A DNA stretch of 64,000 bases from Echinicola arenosa (GTDB taxonomy: Bacteria > Bacteroidota > Bacteroidia > Cytophagales > Cyclobacteriaceae): the NCBI RefSeq assembly GCF_014841125.1, contig NZ_JACYTQ010000010.1:93815-157814 (forward strand), written 5' to 3'. The notes beneath the pieces were generated by a model. That model ran no database searches and was not told where the DNA came from. It worked only from the letters and a program-made list of their open reading frames with translations. Below, piece after piece: positions 25,602-34,906 of the stretch; within the stretch, counting starts at the first letter, position 1; every line of letters begins with the position of its first letter. The translations under genes were made by a program, and so were the position numbers.

Positions 25602-26868
25602 ACTGCAGTTAATTGGTGCATTTTGTGCCATTTTCATATTTACGCAAGCAAAAGGACAGATTGGTTCCTCTACCTATAGTTCTATCGGGATCGGAGACAT
25701 GAACAACTCCGGGCTGACACCGAACCAGGCAATGGGTGGCTTAGGGATTAGTTATGGTGATGCTTGGTCTGTCAATCAGGTGAACCCTGCCCTTTCAGTA
25801 AAAAACAACGTGTTTAACTTTCAGGCGGCATTCAATTACAAGCGATTTTCTGCCCAAACTGCAACCAGTTCTTCTACACTTGATGGTGGCGGTCTGAGTA
25901 ATGTGGTAATGTCATTGCCTATAAAACCAAGAAAATGGACGGTAGGCATGGGGCTAAACCAAATCAGCACGGTTGATTATGAGCATTTGGTGGAAGCTCC
26001 CGTGGTCAATTCTGACCTGAACTCGGTGAGTAGGATAAGAGGGAGAGGAGGAATTAGTGAGGTGTATGTTTCTACCGGTTTTGAATTATTTAGGAATTTT
26101 AACCTTGGTTTCCACGGATCCTACATCTTCGGATCTACAATCAATAGGCAACAATTGACACTGACCGATGAGGATGGAGTAGTTCAGGGTGGAGCTTCTG
26201 AATACTATGATAGATTAAGTTTGAGTGATTTTTCCTTTAAGGGAGGTGCCCATTATGCTTTGCGGACGGGAGAGCGGAGTCGCTTGAATTTTGGTGCCAT
26301 TTATCACGTTTTTGGCGACTTAGAAGGAAAAAAGTTTGCGAAAATGGCAGGTATTGGGCAAGCTAGTGATCCGGATTCAAATGGACAGACCGTATTCAAT
26401 AACGAAAAGGGTAGTATTTATTTACCTAATAAGTTAGGTTATGGTATATCTTTCGAAAAAATCAATAAATTTGTAATTGGTCTTGAGGCTCAGCATCAGG
26501 ATTTTAGGGAATATGAATCTTTCATAGGCTTAAATGAAGGTCTTGGAAATTCATTTAAAGTAGGCCTCGGTGGACAATTTGTTCCCGATATTTACTCCTT
26601 GGAAAGTGCTTTTATGCGGTCTACATTCCGGGCAGGGGTTGAATTTGAGCAAACCCCTTATCTGATAGGCCAAAATAAGGTCAATGATATTGGCATTAAT
26701 TTTGGAGCTTCTGTTCCTATGAACAGCTTATCACTCTTAAACATGGCTGTAAAAGTGGGACAGAGAGGTACAACAGAAAATGGCTTGGTTAAGGAAAACT
26801 ATTTTAAAGTTTCACTTGGCTTTTCCATCAATGATAACAGTTGGTTCTACAAAAAAGTATTTGAATAA
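25585..26868 (+). CDS. Outer-membrane beta-barrel protein (FadL/PorV-like)
   Basis: 427 residues with signal peptide MSIKTRLQLIGAFCAIFIFTQAKGQ. The mature part starts IGSSTYSSIGIGDMNNSGLTPNQAMGGLGISYGDAWSVNQVNPALS, the N-terminal pattern of FadL-superfamily barrels, followed by many alternating amphipathic strands (RKWTVGMGLNQISTVDYEHL, NFGAIYHVFGDLEG) and a C-terminal strand. It is probably an outer-membrane transport or secretion-associated barrel. The 5' end overlaps coaX and a TPR gene follows by 11 bp. Confidence 0.78.
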   Translation: MSIKTRLQLIGAFCAIFIFTQAKGQIGSSTYSSIGIGDMNNSGLTPNQAMGGLGISYGDAWSVNQVNPALSVKNNVFNFQAAFNYKRFSAQTATSSSTLDGGGLSNVVMSLPIKPRKWTVGMGLNQISTVDYEHLVEAPVVNSDLNSVSRIRGRGGISEVYVSTGFELFRNFNLGFHGSYIFGSTINRQQLTLTDEDGVVQGGASEYYDRLSLSDFSFKGGAHYALRTGERSRLNFGAIYHVFGDLEGKKFAKMAGIGQASDPDSNGQTVFNNEKGSIYLPNKLGYGISFEKINKFVIGLEAQHQDFREYESFIGLNEGLGNSFKVGLGGQFVPDIYSLESAFMRSTFRAGVEFEQTPYLIGQNKVNDIGINFGASVPMNSLSLLNMAVKVGQRGTTENGLVKENYFKVSLGFSINDNSWFYKKVFE

Positions 26869-26879
26869 ACATAATAAGT

Positions 26880-28184
26880 ATGAAAGCTAAATTTGCATTA
26901 TTAGGGTTATTGTCTTTTGCATTAGCGGGCATGGCACAGGCACAGGATAACTGGAACTGGCCTTCTGATTCAGCCTTGGAATCAAAGGCTAGGGAGTATA
27001 ACGCTGCCTACAACGATTATATGAAAGCCGATCAATTTATTGCGGCTACCAAACCTTTACACTGGCTATTGGTCAATGCACCAGACCTTAATGAAGCCAT
27101 TTATATCAATGGTGTCACCGTTTACAATGGTGCTGCTGATGAAACTTCCGATGAAGCTCAGAAAAAGATTTATCAAGATTCTGTAATGACTATTTATGAT
27201 TTGAGAGCTGAGAAATACAATAACGAAGCTGCTTGGATTGAAAACAAGGCTTATTATGGCTACAGATATTATAGAAGTGATAAAGATAAAGTTGGAGATG
27301 CTGCTTCTTACTTTGCCAGAGATATTGAACTAAATGGTGAAATCAACACCTTTGGCTTGGTTCCTGCCTACTTTGATTTGGTATATAGAAACAACGCGTA
27401 CAACAATGCTTACACTCCTGAAGAGGTATTGGCGATTTATGAAAATCTAAATGCAAGATTGGATAAAGCGGAAGCTGCTGGAGAAGATGTTTCAGGACAG
27501 AGAAATACACTTGACCAAATTTTGGTAAATATGGAAATCATCGATTGTGATTTCATTGAAAATAAAATGGGACCAAAACTAGTAGCTGACCCAAGCAATG
27601 TCAAGTTAGCTAAGCAAATTTTCCAATATTCAGTAACCTATAAATGCACATCTTCTGAAACCTTTACCAAGGCATTGGAAGTAGTGGATAATGATAATCC
27701 AACGTTCTCAACTTCTCAAGTAAGGGGAATGAGGTATATTCAAAGTGAGGAGCCTGCCAAAGCTGTTGAAATGTTCCAAAGGGCTCTTGAATTGGCCGAA
27801 AATGATGCTCAGAGAGCTGAAGTTAGTTTTGACTTGGCACGAGCACAAGCTAAAATCGGCCAGAAATCTGCGGCGAGACAATCTGCTTTGAAGGCTGCTG
27901 AGCTAGATTCGAAATTGGCTTCTGATGCTTGGTCTCTAATCGGTGGATTATACATGACTTCTGCCAATGATTGTAGAGGTGGTCAGAGCCGTGTAAAAGA
28001 TTACTCTATCTTTATCGCTGCTTATGATGCTTTCGCCAAGGCAGGTGACAATTCAGGAATGGCCAGTGCCAAAGCACGCTTCCCTTCCAAAGAGGAATTG
28101 TTTACTGAAGGTTACCAAGTAGGCCAAACCATCAGCACTGGATGTTGGGTAGGTCAGACGGTTTCTTTAAAAACCAGAGATTAA
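26880..28184 (+). CDS. Exported tetratricopeptide-repeat protein
   Basis: 434 residues with signal peptide MKAKFALLGLLSFALAGMAQAQ. TPR-like helical pairs occur throughout, clearest at about 285-350 (AKAVEMFQRALELAENDAQRAEVSFDLARAQAKIGQKSAARQSALKAAEL). Paired Cys residues (in IDCDFIEN and YKCTSSETF, and later NDCRGGQSR, STGCWVG) suggest disulfides in the periplasm. It follows the outer-membrane barrel by 11 bp and is ended by a strong terminator, so coaX-barrel-TPR form one operon. Role unknown. Confidence 0.75.
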   Translation: MKAKFALLGLLSFALAGMAQAQDNWNWPSDSALESKAREYNAAYNDYMKADQFIAATKPLHWLLVNAPDLNEAIYINGVTVYNGAADETSDEAQKKIYQDSVMTIYDLRAEKYNNEAAWIENKAYYGYRYYRSDKDKVGDAASYFARDIELNGEINTFGLVPAYFDLVYRNNAYNNAYTPEEVLAIYENLNARLDKAEAAGEDVSGQRNTLDQILVNMEIIDCDFIENKMGPKLVADPSNVKLAKQIFQYSVTYKCTSSETFTKALEVVDNDNPTFSTSQVRGMRYIQSEEPAKAVEMFQRALELAENDAQRAEVSFDLARAQAKIGQKSAARQSALKAAELDSKLASDAWSLIGGLYMTSANDCRGGQSRVKDYSIFIAAYDAFAKAGDNSGMASAKARFPSKEELFTEGYQVGQTISTGCWVGQTVSLKTRD

Positions 28185-28226
28185 TATCATTGAACATAAG
28201 GAGCATTAGCTCTCCTGATCATACTT

Positions 28227-28254
28227 AAAAGGCGGTTTTCATAACCGCCTTTTT
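28227..28254 (+). terminator. Terminator after the TPR gene
   Basis: AAGGCGGTT-ttcat-AACCGCCTT followed by TTTG; a 9-bp GC-rich stem with U-tract. Confidence 0.9.
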
Positions 28255-28298
28255 GCTTTACTCGTATGGCTATTTGGTAATTAACACGATTAATTTGA

Positions 28299-28306
28299 TA
28301 GATTTG
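28299..28306 (+). promoter_or_regulatory. -7 box 4 nt before the lptC start codon (leaderless candidate)
   Basis: TAGATTTG-TAAC-ATG, right after the preceding terminator. TTG at 28274-28276 is a possible -33 element with a long 22-nt spacer. Confidence 0.6.
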
Positions 28307-28310
28307 TAAC

Positions 28311-28862
28311 ATGAAACGAGTCGCTTTTATTTTTCTGGTAATTGTAATGGCTGCTTCCTGTCGTGAAAGTGTAGATTTGAGGCAATTGGAGAACTACGAT
28401 GGGCCTGTGCGGGTGACTACTGCCATGGAGGTTTTCAGAAGTGATTCGGCTGTGGTTCGGATTAAGATGACGGCACCCAGGCAATTGGTGTTTTCTAATA
28501 ATGATATGGAATTTCCAGAGGGGATTTTGATCCACTTTTATGAAACAGATGGAGTGCTCAGCTCAACTATTAGAGCTGATAGGGCTTATTTTGATCATAG
28601 AGAGAATCTGTACCGCGGAGAAGGGGATGTCCGGGTCCATAATATCGAAAAAGGCAATAAGCTAAATTCTGAAGAGCTTTTTTGGGATGAGCGGAAAGGG
28701 ATAATATTTACCGAGAAATTTGTAACTGTCACAAAGAAAAACGGAACGGTTATTCACGGGACCGGAATGGAAGCTGATGAAAGCTTCAATGAGTATACCT
28801 TCTATAAAATCGTTGATAGTCCGATTGTAATTGAAGAGGGGCCATCCAATACTGAAAATTAG
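28311..28862 (+). CDS. lptC: LPS export ABC transporter periplasmic lipoprotein LptC
   Basis: 183 residues, with lipoprotein signal MKRVAFIFLVIVMAASC (Cys17). The mature region PVRVTTAMEVFRSDSAVVRIKMTAPRQLVF, FPEGILIHFYETDGVLSSTIRADRAYFD and YRGEGDVRVHNIEKGNKLNSEELFWDERKGIIFTEKFVTVTKKNGTVIHGTGMEAD is the beta-jellyroll repeat pattern of LptC/OstA-type proteins. It bridges LptB2FG and LptA in LPS transport. Three small genes of an envelope operon follow. Confidence 0.88.
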   Translation: MKRVAFIFLVIVMAASCRESVDLRQLENYDGPVRVTTAMEVFRSDSAVVRIKMTAPRQLVFSNNDMEFPEGILIHFYETDGVLSSTIRADRAYFDHRENLYRGEGDVRVHNIEKGNKLNSEELFWDERKGIIFTEKFVTVTKKNGTVIHGTGMEADESFNEYTFYKIVDSPIVIEEGPSNTEN

Positions 28863-28887
28863 ATACCATTATGGGTATAGGAATAAT

Positions 28888-29103
28888 ATGAAGCTAAAAG
28901 GAATAATTTTATTATCATTATCTGCTGCTTTGGTCATTATAGGGACGCATGTCACGATGACCCAAGGCATCACGTTTTCATATCCTATTTTTATGTTTGC
29001 TGTGGCCATGTTATTTTGGTATAAGTACTTAAAAACTAAGTGGGCTGAGCAAGATCAGGAAGAAGTAGGTCAGCAACAAGACAGGAAGAAAAAAAGCAGA
29101 TAA
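28888..29103 (+). CDS. Small two-helix membrane protein between lptC and the CorC-type gene
   Basis: 71 residues from ATG 28888; the longer frame overlapping lptC is unlikely. Two hydrophobic helices (GIILLSLSAALVIIGTHVT and FSYPIFMFAVAMLFWYKYL) and a very basic, Gln-rich tail ending DRKKKSR. Its stop overlaps the next start by one base (TAATG), which supports it as a real, coupled gene. No known family. Confidence 0.6.
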   Translation: MKLKGIILLSLSAALVIIGTHVTMTQGITFSYPIFMFAVAMLFWYKYLKTKWAEQDQEEVGQQQDRKKKSR

Positions 29104-30368
29104 TGGAATATCACTATTTGGGCTACGTCCTCATCACCATATTGTTTTCAGCATTGTTTTCAGGCTTAGAGATTGCGTTTGTATCTGCTAATAAGTTGCA
29201 GATAGAGCTGCAAAATAAGCAGGGAAGCTTTACAGGAAAGGTATTGGCAGGATTTGTCAAAAACCCTGGCCAGTTTATTGGTACTACCCTGCTTGGCAAT
29301 ACCGTGTCACTTGTGGTTTATGGTATTTTTATGGCCTACTTGCTGGAGCCGACCATTCAGTCTTACCTGCCTGAAGGCCTGAACCATCAAGCAGCCGTAA
29401 TGATCATTCAGACAATTATATCTACTCTAATTGTCTTGATCACAGCTGAGTTTATCCCAAAGAGCATCTTTATGCTCAATCCCAATAATTTACTGAGCTT
29501 TTTTGCTGTCCCATTTACTGTGATTTATTACCTCATGTATCCGATCGTGTGGTTGATTGTGGGGATGTCAAGGTTGTTTATTACCCATGTTTTGGGCTTA
29601 GAATACAGCGAGGATAAACCGGTTTTCAAAATTACCGATCTCAATAGCTTCATTCAGGACAATTTGGAAACTGAAGGAGATGAAGGTATGGATATCGATA
29701 CCAAGATCTTTGACAATGCGGTAGAGTTCAAAAAGGTAAAGGCTCGGGACTGTATGGTGCCAAGGACAGACATTGTGGCGGTAGATGAGGAGGACAGTAT
29801 TGAGGATCTGAAAGGAACTTTTATGGAGAGTGGACATTCCAAGATCATTGTATACAAGGAAAATATAGATGATGTCATCGGCTATTGCCATCACTTGGAG
29901 CTGTTCAAGAAGCCTAAAAAGATCACGGATATTCTCACCCCCATCATTATTGTGCCTGAGACGGCTTTGGTTCATGAGCTCTTGGTACAGTTTATCGCCG
30001 AAAGAAAGAGCCTGGCATTGGTGGTAGATGAATTTGGTGGCACCAGTGGCATTGTAAGTATGGAAGATATTATTGAGGAGATTTTTGGAGAGATTGAGGA
30101 TGAATATGACAATGATGACCTGATTGAGCAGGAGATTTCAGATAATGAGTATTTATTGAGTGCCAGACATGAAATAGATTACCTGAATGAAAAATACGAT
30201 TGGAATTTACCAGAGGGAGATTATGATACCCTTTCTGGATTCATCCTTTCGGTAACTGAAAATATTCCAAAAAAAGGTGAATCGGCTACTTATGGCCCCT
30301 TCACATTCACGGTGGTTTCCAAGCAGGATCACCGTATTGATACAGTAAAATTAAAGATAAATACCTAA
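29103..30368 (+). CDS. CNNM/CorC-HlyC family membrane protein with CBS domains
   Basis: 421 residues. An N-terminal DUF21/CNNM transmembrane domain (about 1-190, three to four helices, with ALFSGLEIAFVSANKLQIELQ), a CBS pair (about 205-330, with CMVPRTDIVAVDEEDSIEDL and SLALVVDEFGGTSGIVSMEDIIEEIFGEIEDEYD), and a C-terminal CorC_HlyC domain. Members are linked to Mg2+/Co2+ efflux or tolerance; the Bacteroidota relative GldE is a gliding accessory protein. Which of these applies is not decided. ATG overlaps the previous stop. Confidence 0.85.
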   Translation: MEYHYLGYVLITILFSALFSGLEIAFVSANKLQIELQNKQGSFTGKVLAGFVKNPGQFIGTTLLGNTVSLVVYGIFMAYLLEPTIQSYLPEGLNHQAAVMIIQTIISTLIVLITAEFIPKSIFMLNPNNLLSFFAVPFTVIYYLMYPIVWLIVGMSRLFITHVLGLEYSEDKPVFKITDLNSFIQDNLETEGDEGMDIDTKIFDNAVEFKKVKARDCMVPRTDIVAVDEEDSIEDLKGTFMESGHSKIIVYKENIDDVIGYCHHLELFKKPKKITDILTPIIIVPETALVHELLVQFIAERKSLALVVDEFGGTSGIVSMEDIIEEIFGEIEDEYDNDDLIEQEISDNEYLLSARHEIDYLNEKYDWNLPEGDYDTLSGFILSVTENIPKKGESATYGPFTFTVVSKQDHRIDTVKLKINT

Positions 30369-30458
30369 GAGAGTACAATAAGTAATTTATTGATAGTGAT
30401 AATATTTTGAATTTACCGCTAGATGTAATTATTTTGCGACACTTCAAAAACTAGAAGA

Positions 30459-32567
30459 ATGGCGTTAATAAAAGAAATCAGACAGAGAACAGGTCTTGCA
30501 ATCGGTGTTATTGCAGTAGGGTTGATACTTTTCCTCGTAGGGGGAGACTTATTGGGTCCAAATTCAATGCTTTTAGGAGGCAGGGATACCGTTGTAGGTG
30601 AAATTAACGGAGAGGAAATTTCCTATGAGGAGTATATTGACCAAGTAGAGCGGTTTAAATTAAACTACCAACAGAACACTGGTAGAAATCCATCAGAGAA
30701 TGAGATGTACAGCATTCGTGAGCAGGCATGGCAGGCCATGATTGTGAAGCGAGTATTCTCTGAGCAGTATGAAGCGTTGGGCATGACCATTTCTGATGAG
30801 GAATTGGTGGACATGGTTCAAGGTAAAAACATTGTGGCGGAACTTCGCCAGCAATTGACTAACCCGGAAACTGGCCAGTTCGACAGACAGCAGTTGATCG
30901 CTTTCTTGCAGTCTTTGGAATCAGCGCCCGCACAGCAGAGAGCTTTCTGGGCACAGCAAGAACAGACTTTCGCTGATTCTAGGCTTCGAATCAAATATGA
31001 CAACTTATTGGCGGCTTCTTCCTTTGCGAACAAAGAGGAAGGTGCTTTACAATACAGAATGCAAAGTTCTGTGGCGGATATTGAACATTTATTTGTTCCA
31101 TTCTATGCAGTTTCAGATTCTGCGGTTAGCATCAGTGAATCTGATCTAAAAGCCTACCTTTCTGAAAATAAAGAAAAGTTTGAAGGAGCGAATACCAGGG
31201 ATATCTCTTATATCAGGTTTGATCTTTACCCTAGCGGAGAAGATTCTGCGACGGTTATTCAGCAAATCTCTCAATTGACTGAGGAGCTAAGCAGTGCATC
31301 CAACGATTCTGTCTTTGTATTGAGAAATTCAGAAATTTCCAATCCATTCAGAACTTACTTGCCTGGTGAGCAACTTCCAGCTTTGTTGACTTCCAATGTG
31401 GAGGATCCTGAAGAGGGAGCGGTGTATGGTCCTTATATTACCGACAGAAGCACTTATGTGACTTATAAGGTTTCCCAGAAATTTGATGGTACACCTAGAA
31501 TGAGAGCCAGCCATATTTTGTTTGGTACTCAGGGAATGGATGATGCAGCTAAAGCAGAAGCGAAAACTCAAGCGGAGAAAGTACTTGCTGAACTAAAAGA
31601 CGGTGGTAATTTCTTTGCGGCTGCGCAGCAATATGGACAAGATGGAACTGCCCAAAGAGGTGGTGATCTGGGATGGTTCGCTAAAGAAGATTTTGTAGAG
31701 CCATTTGCTGATGCAGTATTTGCCGCTAAGTCAACTGGTCTTATCAACAGTTTGGTGGAAACAGAATATGGTTACCATGTCATTTCTGTGACAGAAATGC
31801 CTAAGACAGCCACTGTAAAGCTGGCAACCTTAGAACTTGAATTAGGGCCAAGTGATGCGACCAGAAACGAGATTTTCAGAAATGCGGATTACTTTGCTGC
31901 CAATACAGGCAACGCAGATGAATTCAAAACAAATGCTGAGAAAGATGGATACAGAGTGCTTCAGGCCAATAGCCTTGGTACCAATGCAAGAAGTATCAAC
32001 AATCTTGGAGGAGCCAGAGAAGTCGTAAGATGGGCATTCAATGATGCTTCTGTAGGAAGTGTTTCTCCAGTATTTGAATTGGACAATGCTTATGTAGTGG
32101 CCATGCTAAGAGGAGAGACTGAAGAAGGGGATGTTACTTTGGATCAAGTAAGGGCTGAAGTGATGGCTCAAGTAAGAAACGAAAAGAAGGCAGTTTATAT
32201 CAGTGAGAAACTAAAAGGTAAGGAGAGCTTAGAGGCAATGAAGGAAGTTTTTCCTGAATATGCATCTGTAGGTACTACTGCTGACTTAAAACTAAGTGAT
32301 AATACGATTCCAGGAGTGGGTTATGCGCCTAAAGCGGTTGGAGCGGTATTTGGCCTGAAACAAGGACAAGTAACCCAGCCTATCAAAGAAGATATTGGTG
32401 TGATAGTAGCTAAGCTGAATAGCATTACTCCTGCTGGTGAAGTGGCTGACTATAGCATGTACCAAAACCAATTGCAGGCCAGCGCGCAACAAAGAACTAC
32501 TTATATGATCATGATGGCTGCTCAGGAGTTGGCCAATGTGAAAGACTTTAGATATAAGTTCTTCTAA
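30459..32567 (+). CDS. ppiD: Membrane-anchored peptidyl-prolyl isomerase/chaperone (PpiD-like)
   Basis: 702 residues. One N-terminal transmembrane helix (about 12-32, TGLAIGVIAVGLILFLVGGD), a SurA-N-like chaperone region (about 45-200, beginning VVGEINGEEISYEEYIDQVERF), and a parvulin rotamase domain (about 345-445, MRASHILFGTQGM, GGDLGWFAKEDFVEPFADAVFA and YGYHVISVTEM), then a long C-terminal part. It assists folding of exported outer-membrane proteins at the periplasmic face. It fits the lptC-CorC envelope context. Confidence 0.88.
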   Translation: MALIKEIRQRTGLAIGVIAVGLILFLVGGDLLGPNSMLLGGRDTVVGEINGEEISYEEYIDQVERFKLNYQQNTGRNPSENEMYSIREQAWQAMIVKRVFSEQYEALGMTISDEELVDMVQGKNIVAELRQQLTNPETGQFDRQQLIAFLQSLESAPAQQRAFWAQQEQTFADSRLRIKYDNLLAASSFANKEEGALQYRMQSSVADIEHLFVPFYAVSDSAVSISESDLKAYLSENKEKFEGANTRDISYIRFDLYPSGEDSATVIQQISQLTEELSSASNDSVFVLRNSEISNPFRTYLPGEQLPALLTSNVEDPEEGAVYGPYITDRSTYVTYKVSQKFDGTPRMRASHILFGTQGMDDAAKAEAKTQAEKVLAELKDGGNFFAAAQQYGQDGTAQRGGDLGWFAKEDFVEPFADAVFAAKSTGLINSLVETEYGYHVISVTEMPKTATVKLATLELELGPSDATRNEIFRNADYFAANTGNADEFKTNAEKDGYRVLQANSLGTNARSINNLGGAREVVRWAFNDASVGSVSPVFELDNAYVVAMLRGETEEGDVTLDQVRAEVMAQVRNEKKAVYISEKLKGKESLEAMKEVFPEYASVGTTADLKLSDNTIPGVGYAPKAVGAVFGLKQGQVTQPIKEDIGVIVAKLNSITPAGEVADYSMYQNQLQASAQQRTTYMIMMAAQELANVKDFRYKFF

Positions 32568-32590
32568 TGGTAGAAGTTTGAATCATAAAG

Positions 32591-32622
32591 AATCCCATCC
32601 TCTAATGAGGGTGGGATTTTCT
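32591..32622 (+). terminator. Terminator after ppiD
   Basis: AATCCCATCCTC-taat-GAGGGTGGGATT followed by TTC; a 12-bp stem with one G-T pair. Confidence 0.8.
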
Positions 32623-32676
32623 TGTTTATGGATTTAATTTTTTATCTATCGCGTTAATAAAGTAAATTCGATAATT

Positions 32677-32943
32677 ATGAATAAAGTATTTGATAAAGCA
32701 GCGTTCAAAGAAAAATTGGATGAGCAGACTACCTTTCCTGCATTGTACATGTTCAAGTTTATTGTGCCTAAAGGAAAAGAGGATGAAGTGAAGCGATTAT
32801 TGCCTAATAACCAGATTACTTTCAAAGCCTCTGCCAAGGGGACTTATATCAGTGCTACGATCAAAGCCATGATGAAAGACAGTGAGGCAATTATTAAAGT
32901 ATATGAGGAGGCTTCTAAGATAGAAGGTATTATCTCACTTTAA
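32677..32943 (+). CDS. DUF493 (YbeD-like) protein
   Basis: 88 residues, the normal size. [24 protein letters not shown] and [35 protein letters not shown] fit the ferredoxin-like ACT-related YbeD/DUF493 fold. It begins a run of closely packed genes (DUF493, pterin dehydratase, rsmI, inositol phosphatase). Molecular role unknown in this phylum. Confidence 0.82.
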   Translation: MNKVFDKAAFKEKLDEQTTFPALYMFKFIVPKGKEDEVKRLLPNNQITFKASAKGTYISATIKAMMKDSEAIIKVYEEASKIEGIISL

Positions 32944-32956
32944 AAATAAGACAGTT

Positions 32957-33187
32957 ATGTGGCCAGAGGAAAACAACCGATTAAAAAAGACATTTGAATT
33001 TTCAGATTTTACAGAAGCTTTTGCTTTTATGTGTAGGGTCGCTTTTTTGGCAGAAGCCCACCAGCATCACCCTAACTGGAGTAATGTTTATAATAAAGTC
33101 ACCATAGAACTTACCACACATGATCAAGGAAATGTGGTGACTGACAAAGACAGAAAGCTGGCTGAGGCAATAGATCGACTGACCTGA
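32957..33187 (+). CDS. Pterin-4a-carbinolamine dehydratase
   Basis: 76 residues, slightly short for the family. It dehydrates 4a-hydroxytetrahydrobiopterin. The catalytic motif is [25 protein letters not shown] (three histidines followed by HPxW) with the C-terminal [15 protein letters not shown]. The stop overlaps the rsmI start (TGATG). No phenylalanine hydroxylase is in the window. Confidence 0.9.
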   Translation: MWPEENNRLKKTFEFSDFTEAFAFMCRVAFLAEAHQHHPNWSNVYNKVTIELTTHDQGNVVTDKDRKLAEAIDRLT

Positions 33188-33873
33188 TGACTGAAGAAAA
33201 GCATACCCATTTGTTTGTGGTCCCCACACCTATTGGGAATTTGAAGGATATTACTTTAAGGGCCATCGAGGTATTAAAAACAGTAGACGTTATCCTAGCA
33301 GAAGATACCCGAACAACGGGCAAACTGCTCAAGCACCTCGAGATTCAGCGTCCATTGCAGAGTTACCATATTTTTAATGAACACAAGACAGTAGAAAAAC
33401 TCATTTCCAGAATGGAGAATGGGGAGCGATTTGCCCTAGTGAGTGATGCGGGTACACCAGCTATTTCTGATCCAGGGTTTTTACTGGTGCGCGCAGCCAG
33501 AGAGGCTGGCCTGGAAGTGAACTGCTTGCCAGGAGCTACTGCTTTTGTTCCTGCCTTGGTCAATTCTGCCCTTCCGAATGACCGTTTCGTTTTTGAAGGT
33601 TTTTTACCCCATAAAAAAGGACGGAAGACGAGGATAGAAAATTTACAGGAAGAAGTCAGGACCATGATATTTTATGAGTCCCCACACAGGCTTTTAAAAA
33701 CCCTTATACAGTTCAAAGAGGCGTTTGGTGCAGACCGCTTGGCCTGCGTCTCCAGAGAGCTTACAAAGCTATATGAGGAGAATATCAGAGGGACTTTGGA
33801 AGAACTAGTCGAATATTATCAAGAAAACACCATAAAAGGAGAAATAGTAATTACCGTATCAGGAAAAAATTAA
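33187..33873 (+). CDS. rsmI: 16S rRNA (cytidine-1402-2'-O)-methyltransferase
   Basis: 228 residues. Tetrapyrrole-methylase fold with LFVVPTPIGNLKDITLRAIEVLKTVDVILAEDTRTTGKLLKHL, LVSDAGTPAISDPGFLLVRAA, and CLPGATAFVPALVNSALPNDRFVFEGFLP; it uses SAM to methylate C1402 in the ribosomal decoding centre. Somewhat shorter at the C-terminus than E. coli RsmI. The one-base overlap with the preceding gene and the one-base gap to the next show a tight operon. Confidence 0.95.
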   Translation: MTEEKHTHLFVVPTPIGNLKDITLRAIEVLKTVDVILAEDTRTTGKLLKHLEIQRPLQSYHIFNEHKTVEKLISRMENGERFALVSDAGTPAISDPGFLLVRAAREAGLEVNCLPGATAFVPALVNSALPNDRFVFEGFLPHKKGRKTRIENLQEEVRTMIFYESPHRLLKTLIQFKEAFGADRLACVSRELTKLYEENIRGTLEELVEYYQENTIKGEIVITVSGKN

Positions 33874-33874
33874 G

Positions 33875-34663
33875 ATGGAATTAAAATCACTTTTAGATCA
33901 AACTATCATCGTTGCCAAAGAGGCCGGTGCTTTTATCAGAAAAGAAAGACAAAGTTTTGACCTCACCAAAGTAGAACACAAAGGATTCAATGATTTGGTG
34001 TCTTATGTGGATAAAGAAGCTGAAAAGATCGTGGTAAATGGCCTGCAGCAGATTTTGCCTGAAGCAGGGTTTATCACTGAGGAAGGGACTATCAACAAGC
34101 AGGAGGATGTTTACAACTGGATAGTGGATCCCTTGGATGGCACTACCAATTTTGTACATGGCATTCCCGTTTTTTCGGTCAGCATAGCTTTGATGAAAGA
34201 AGGCGAGATCATTTTGGGCGTGGTGTATGAGGTAAATAACAACGAATGTTTTTATGCTACTAAAGATGGCGGTGCTTACTGTAATGATACAAAAATCAGT
34301 GTCAGCCAAGCCCCAAGCCTGTCATCCAGTTTAATTGCTACAGGATTTCCGTATTATGATTTTGAGCAGGTGGATCAATACATGGAACTTCTAAAATACT
34401 TTATGATAAATTCTCATGGGATCAGGAGAATTGGTAGTGCGGCTGTGGATTTATGCTACGTCGCTTCTGGTAGGGTCGAAGGATATTTTGAGTATAACTT
34501 AAATTCCTATGATGTGGCTGGTGGCTTATTGATCGTCCAAGAAGCTGGAGGAAAAGTTACCGATTTCAATAATGGTGATGATTACATATTTGGTCGACAA
34601 ATTATAGCAAGCAACGGTAATATTCACCAAGAATTGTATGATCAAATAAAAAAAGTCTGGTAA
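33875..34663 (+). CDS. Inositol monophosphatase family protein (SuhB-like)
   Basis: 262 residues. The Mg-binding signatures are intact: FITEEGT, the DPLDGTTNFVHGIPVFSVSIAL motif and, near the C-terminus, SYDVAGGLLIVQEAGGKVTDF. It hydrolyses inositol monophosphate or related sugar phosphates; SuhB also acts in rRNA transcription in enterobacteria, but that role is not shown here. One base after rsmI, so co-transcribed. Confidence 0.9.
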   Translation: MELKSLLDQTIIVAKEAGAFIRKERQSFDLTKVEHKGFNDLVSYVDKEAEKIVVNGLQQILPEAGFITEEGTINKQEDVYNWIVDPLDGTTNFVHGIPVFSVSIALMKEGEIILGVVYEVNNNECFYATKDGGAYCNDTKISVSQAPSLSSSLIATGFPYYDFEQVDQYMELLKYFMINSHGIRRIGSAAVDLCYVASGRVEGYFEYNLNSYDVAGGLLIVQEAGGKVTDFNNGDDYIFGRQIIASNGNIHQELYDQIKKVW

Positions 34664-34754
34664 AATTCCCTAATGACTGTTATTGGAATCTATATTTTGG
34701 TTTTTTGACCAGCTAAAAATGTATTGTGCTTGTTTTAAGCTATTTATACCAAAA

Positions 34755-34762
34755 TAAATTTG
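34755..34762 (+). promoter_or_regulatory. Candidate -7 box for the NAD(P)-binding protein gene
   Basis: TAAATTTG in the 243-bp gap; 144 nt before ATG 34907. TTG at 34730 has a 22-nt spacer, so this is only a moderate candidate. Confidence 0.35.
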
Positions 34763-34836
34763 GCTCTTCAGTGTTTTTTTTATAGTTTTCAATTGATTAT
34801 ACAAGTATAAACTTTTAGCGACGTTAATCATCCAAG

Positions 34837-34863
34837 TTCTTTTCCCTCACCAAAGAAAAGAAA
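34837..34863. repeat. Short inverted repeat, related to the one at 52549-52573
   Basis: TTCTTTTC-n10-GAAAAGAAA. The same TTTCTTTTC/GAAAAGAAA arms recur at 52549-52573 in another intergenic gap, suggesting an interspersed repeat family. Confidence 0.4.
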
Positions 34864-34906
34864 CCCACGCCAATATCGTTAAAAGATTAGAGGATTACTT
34901 TTAAAC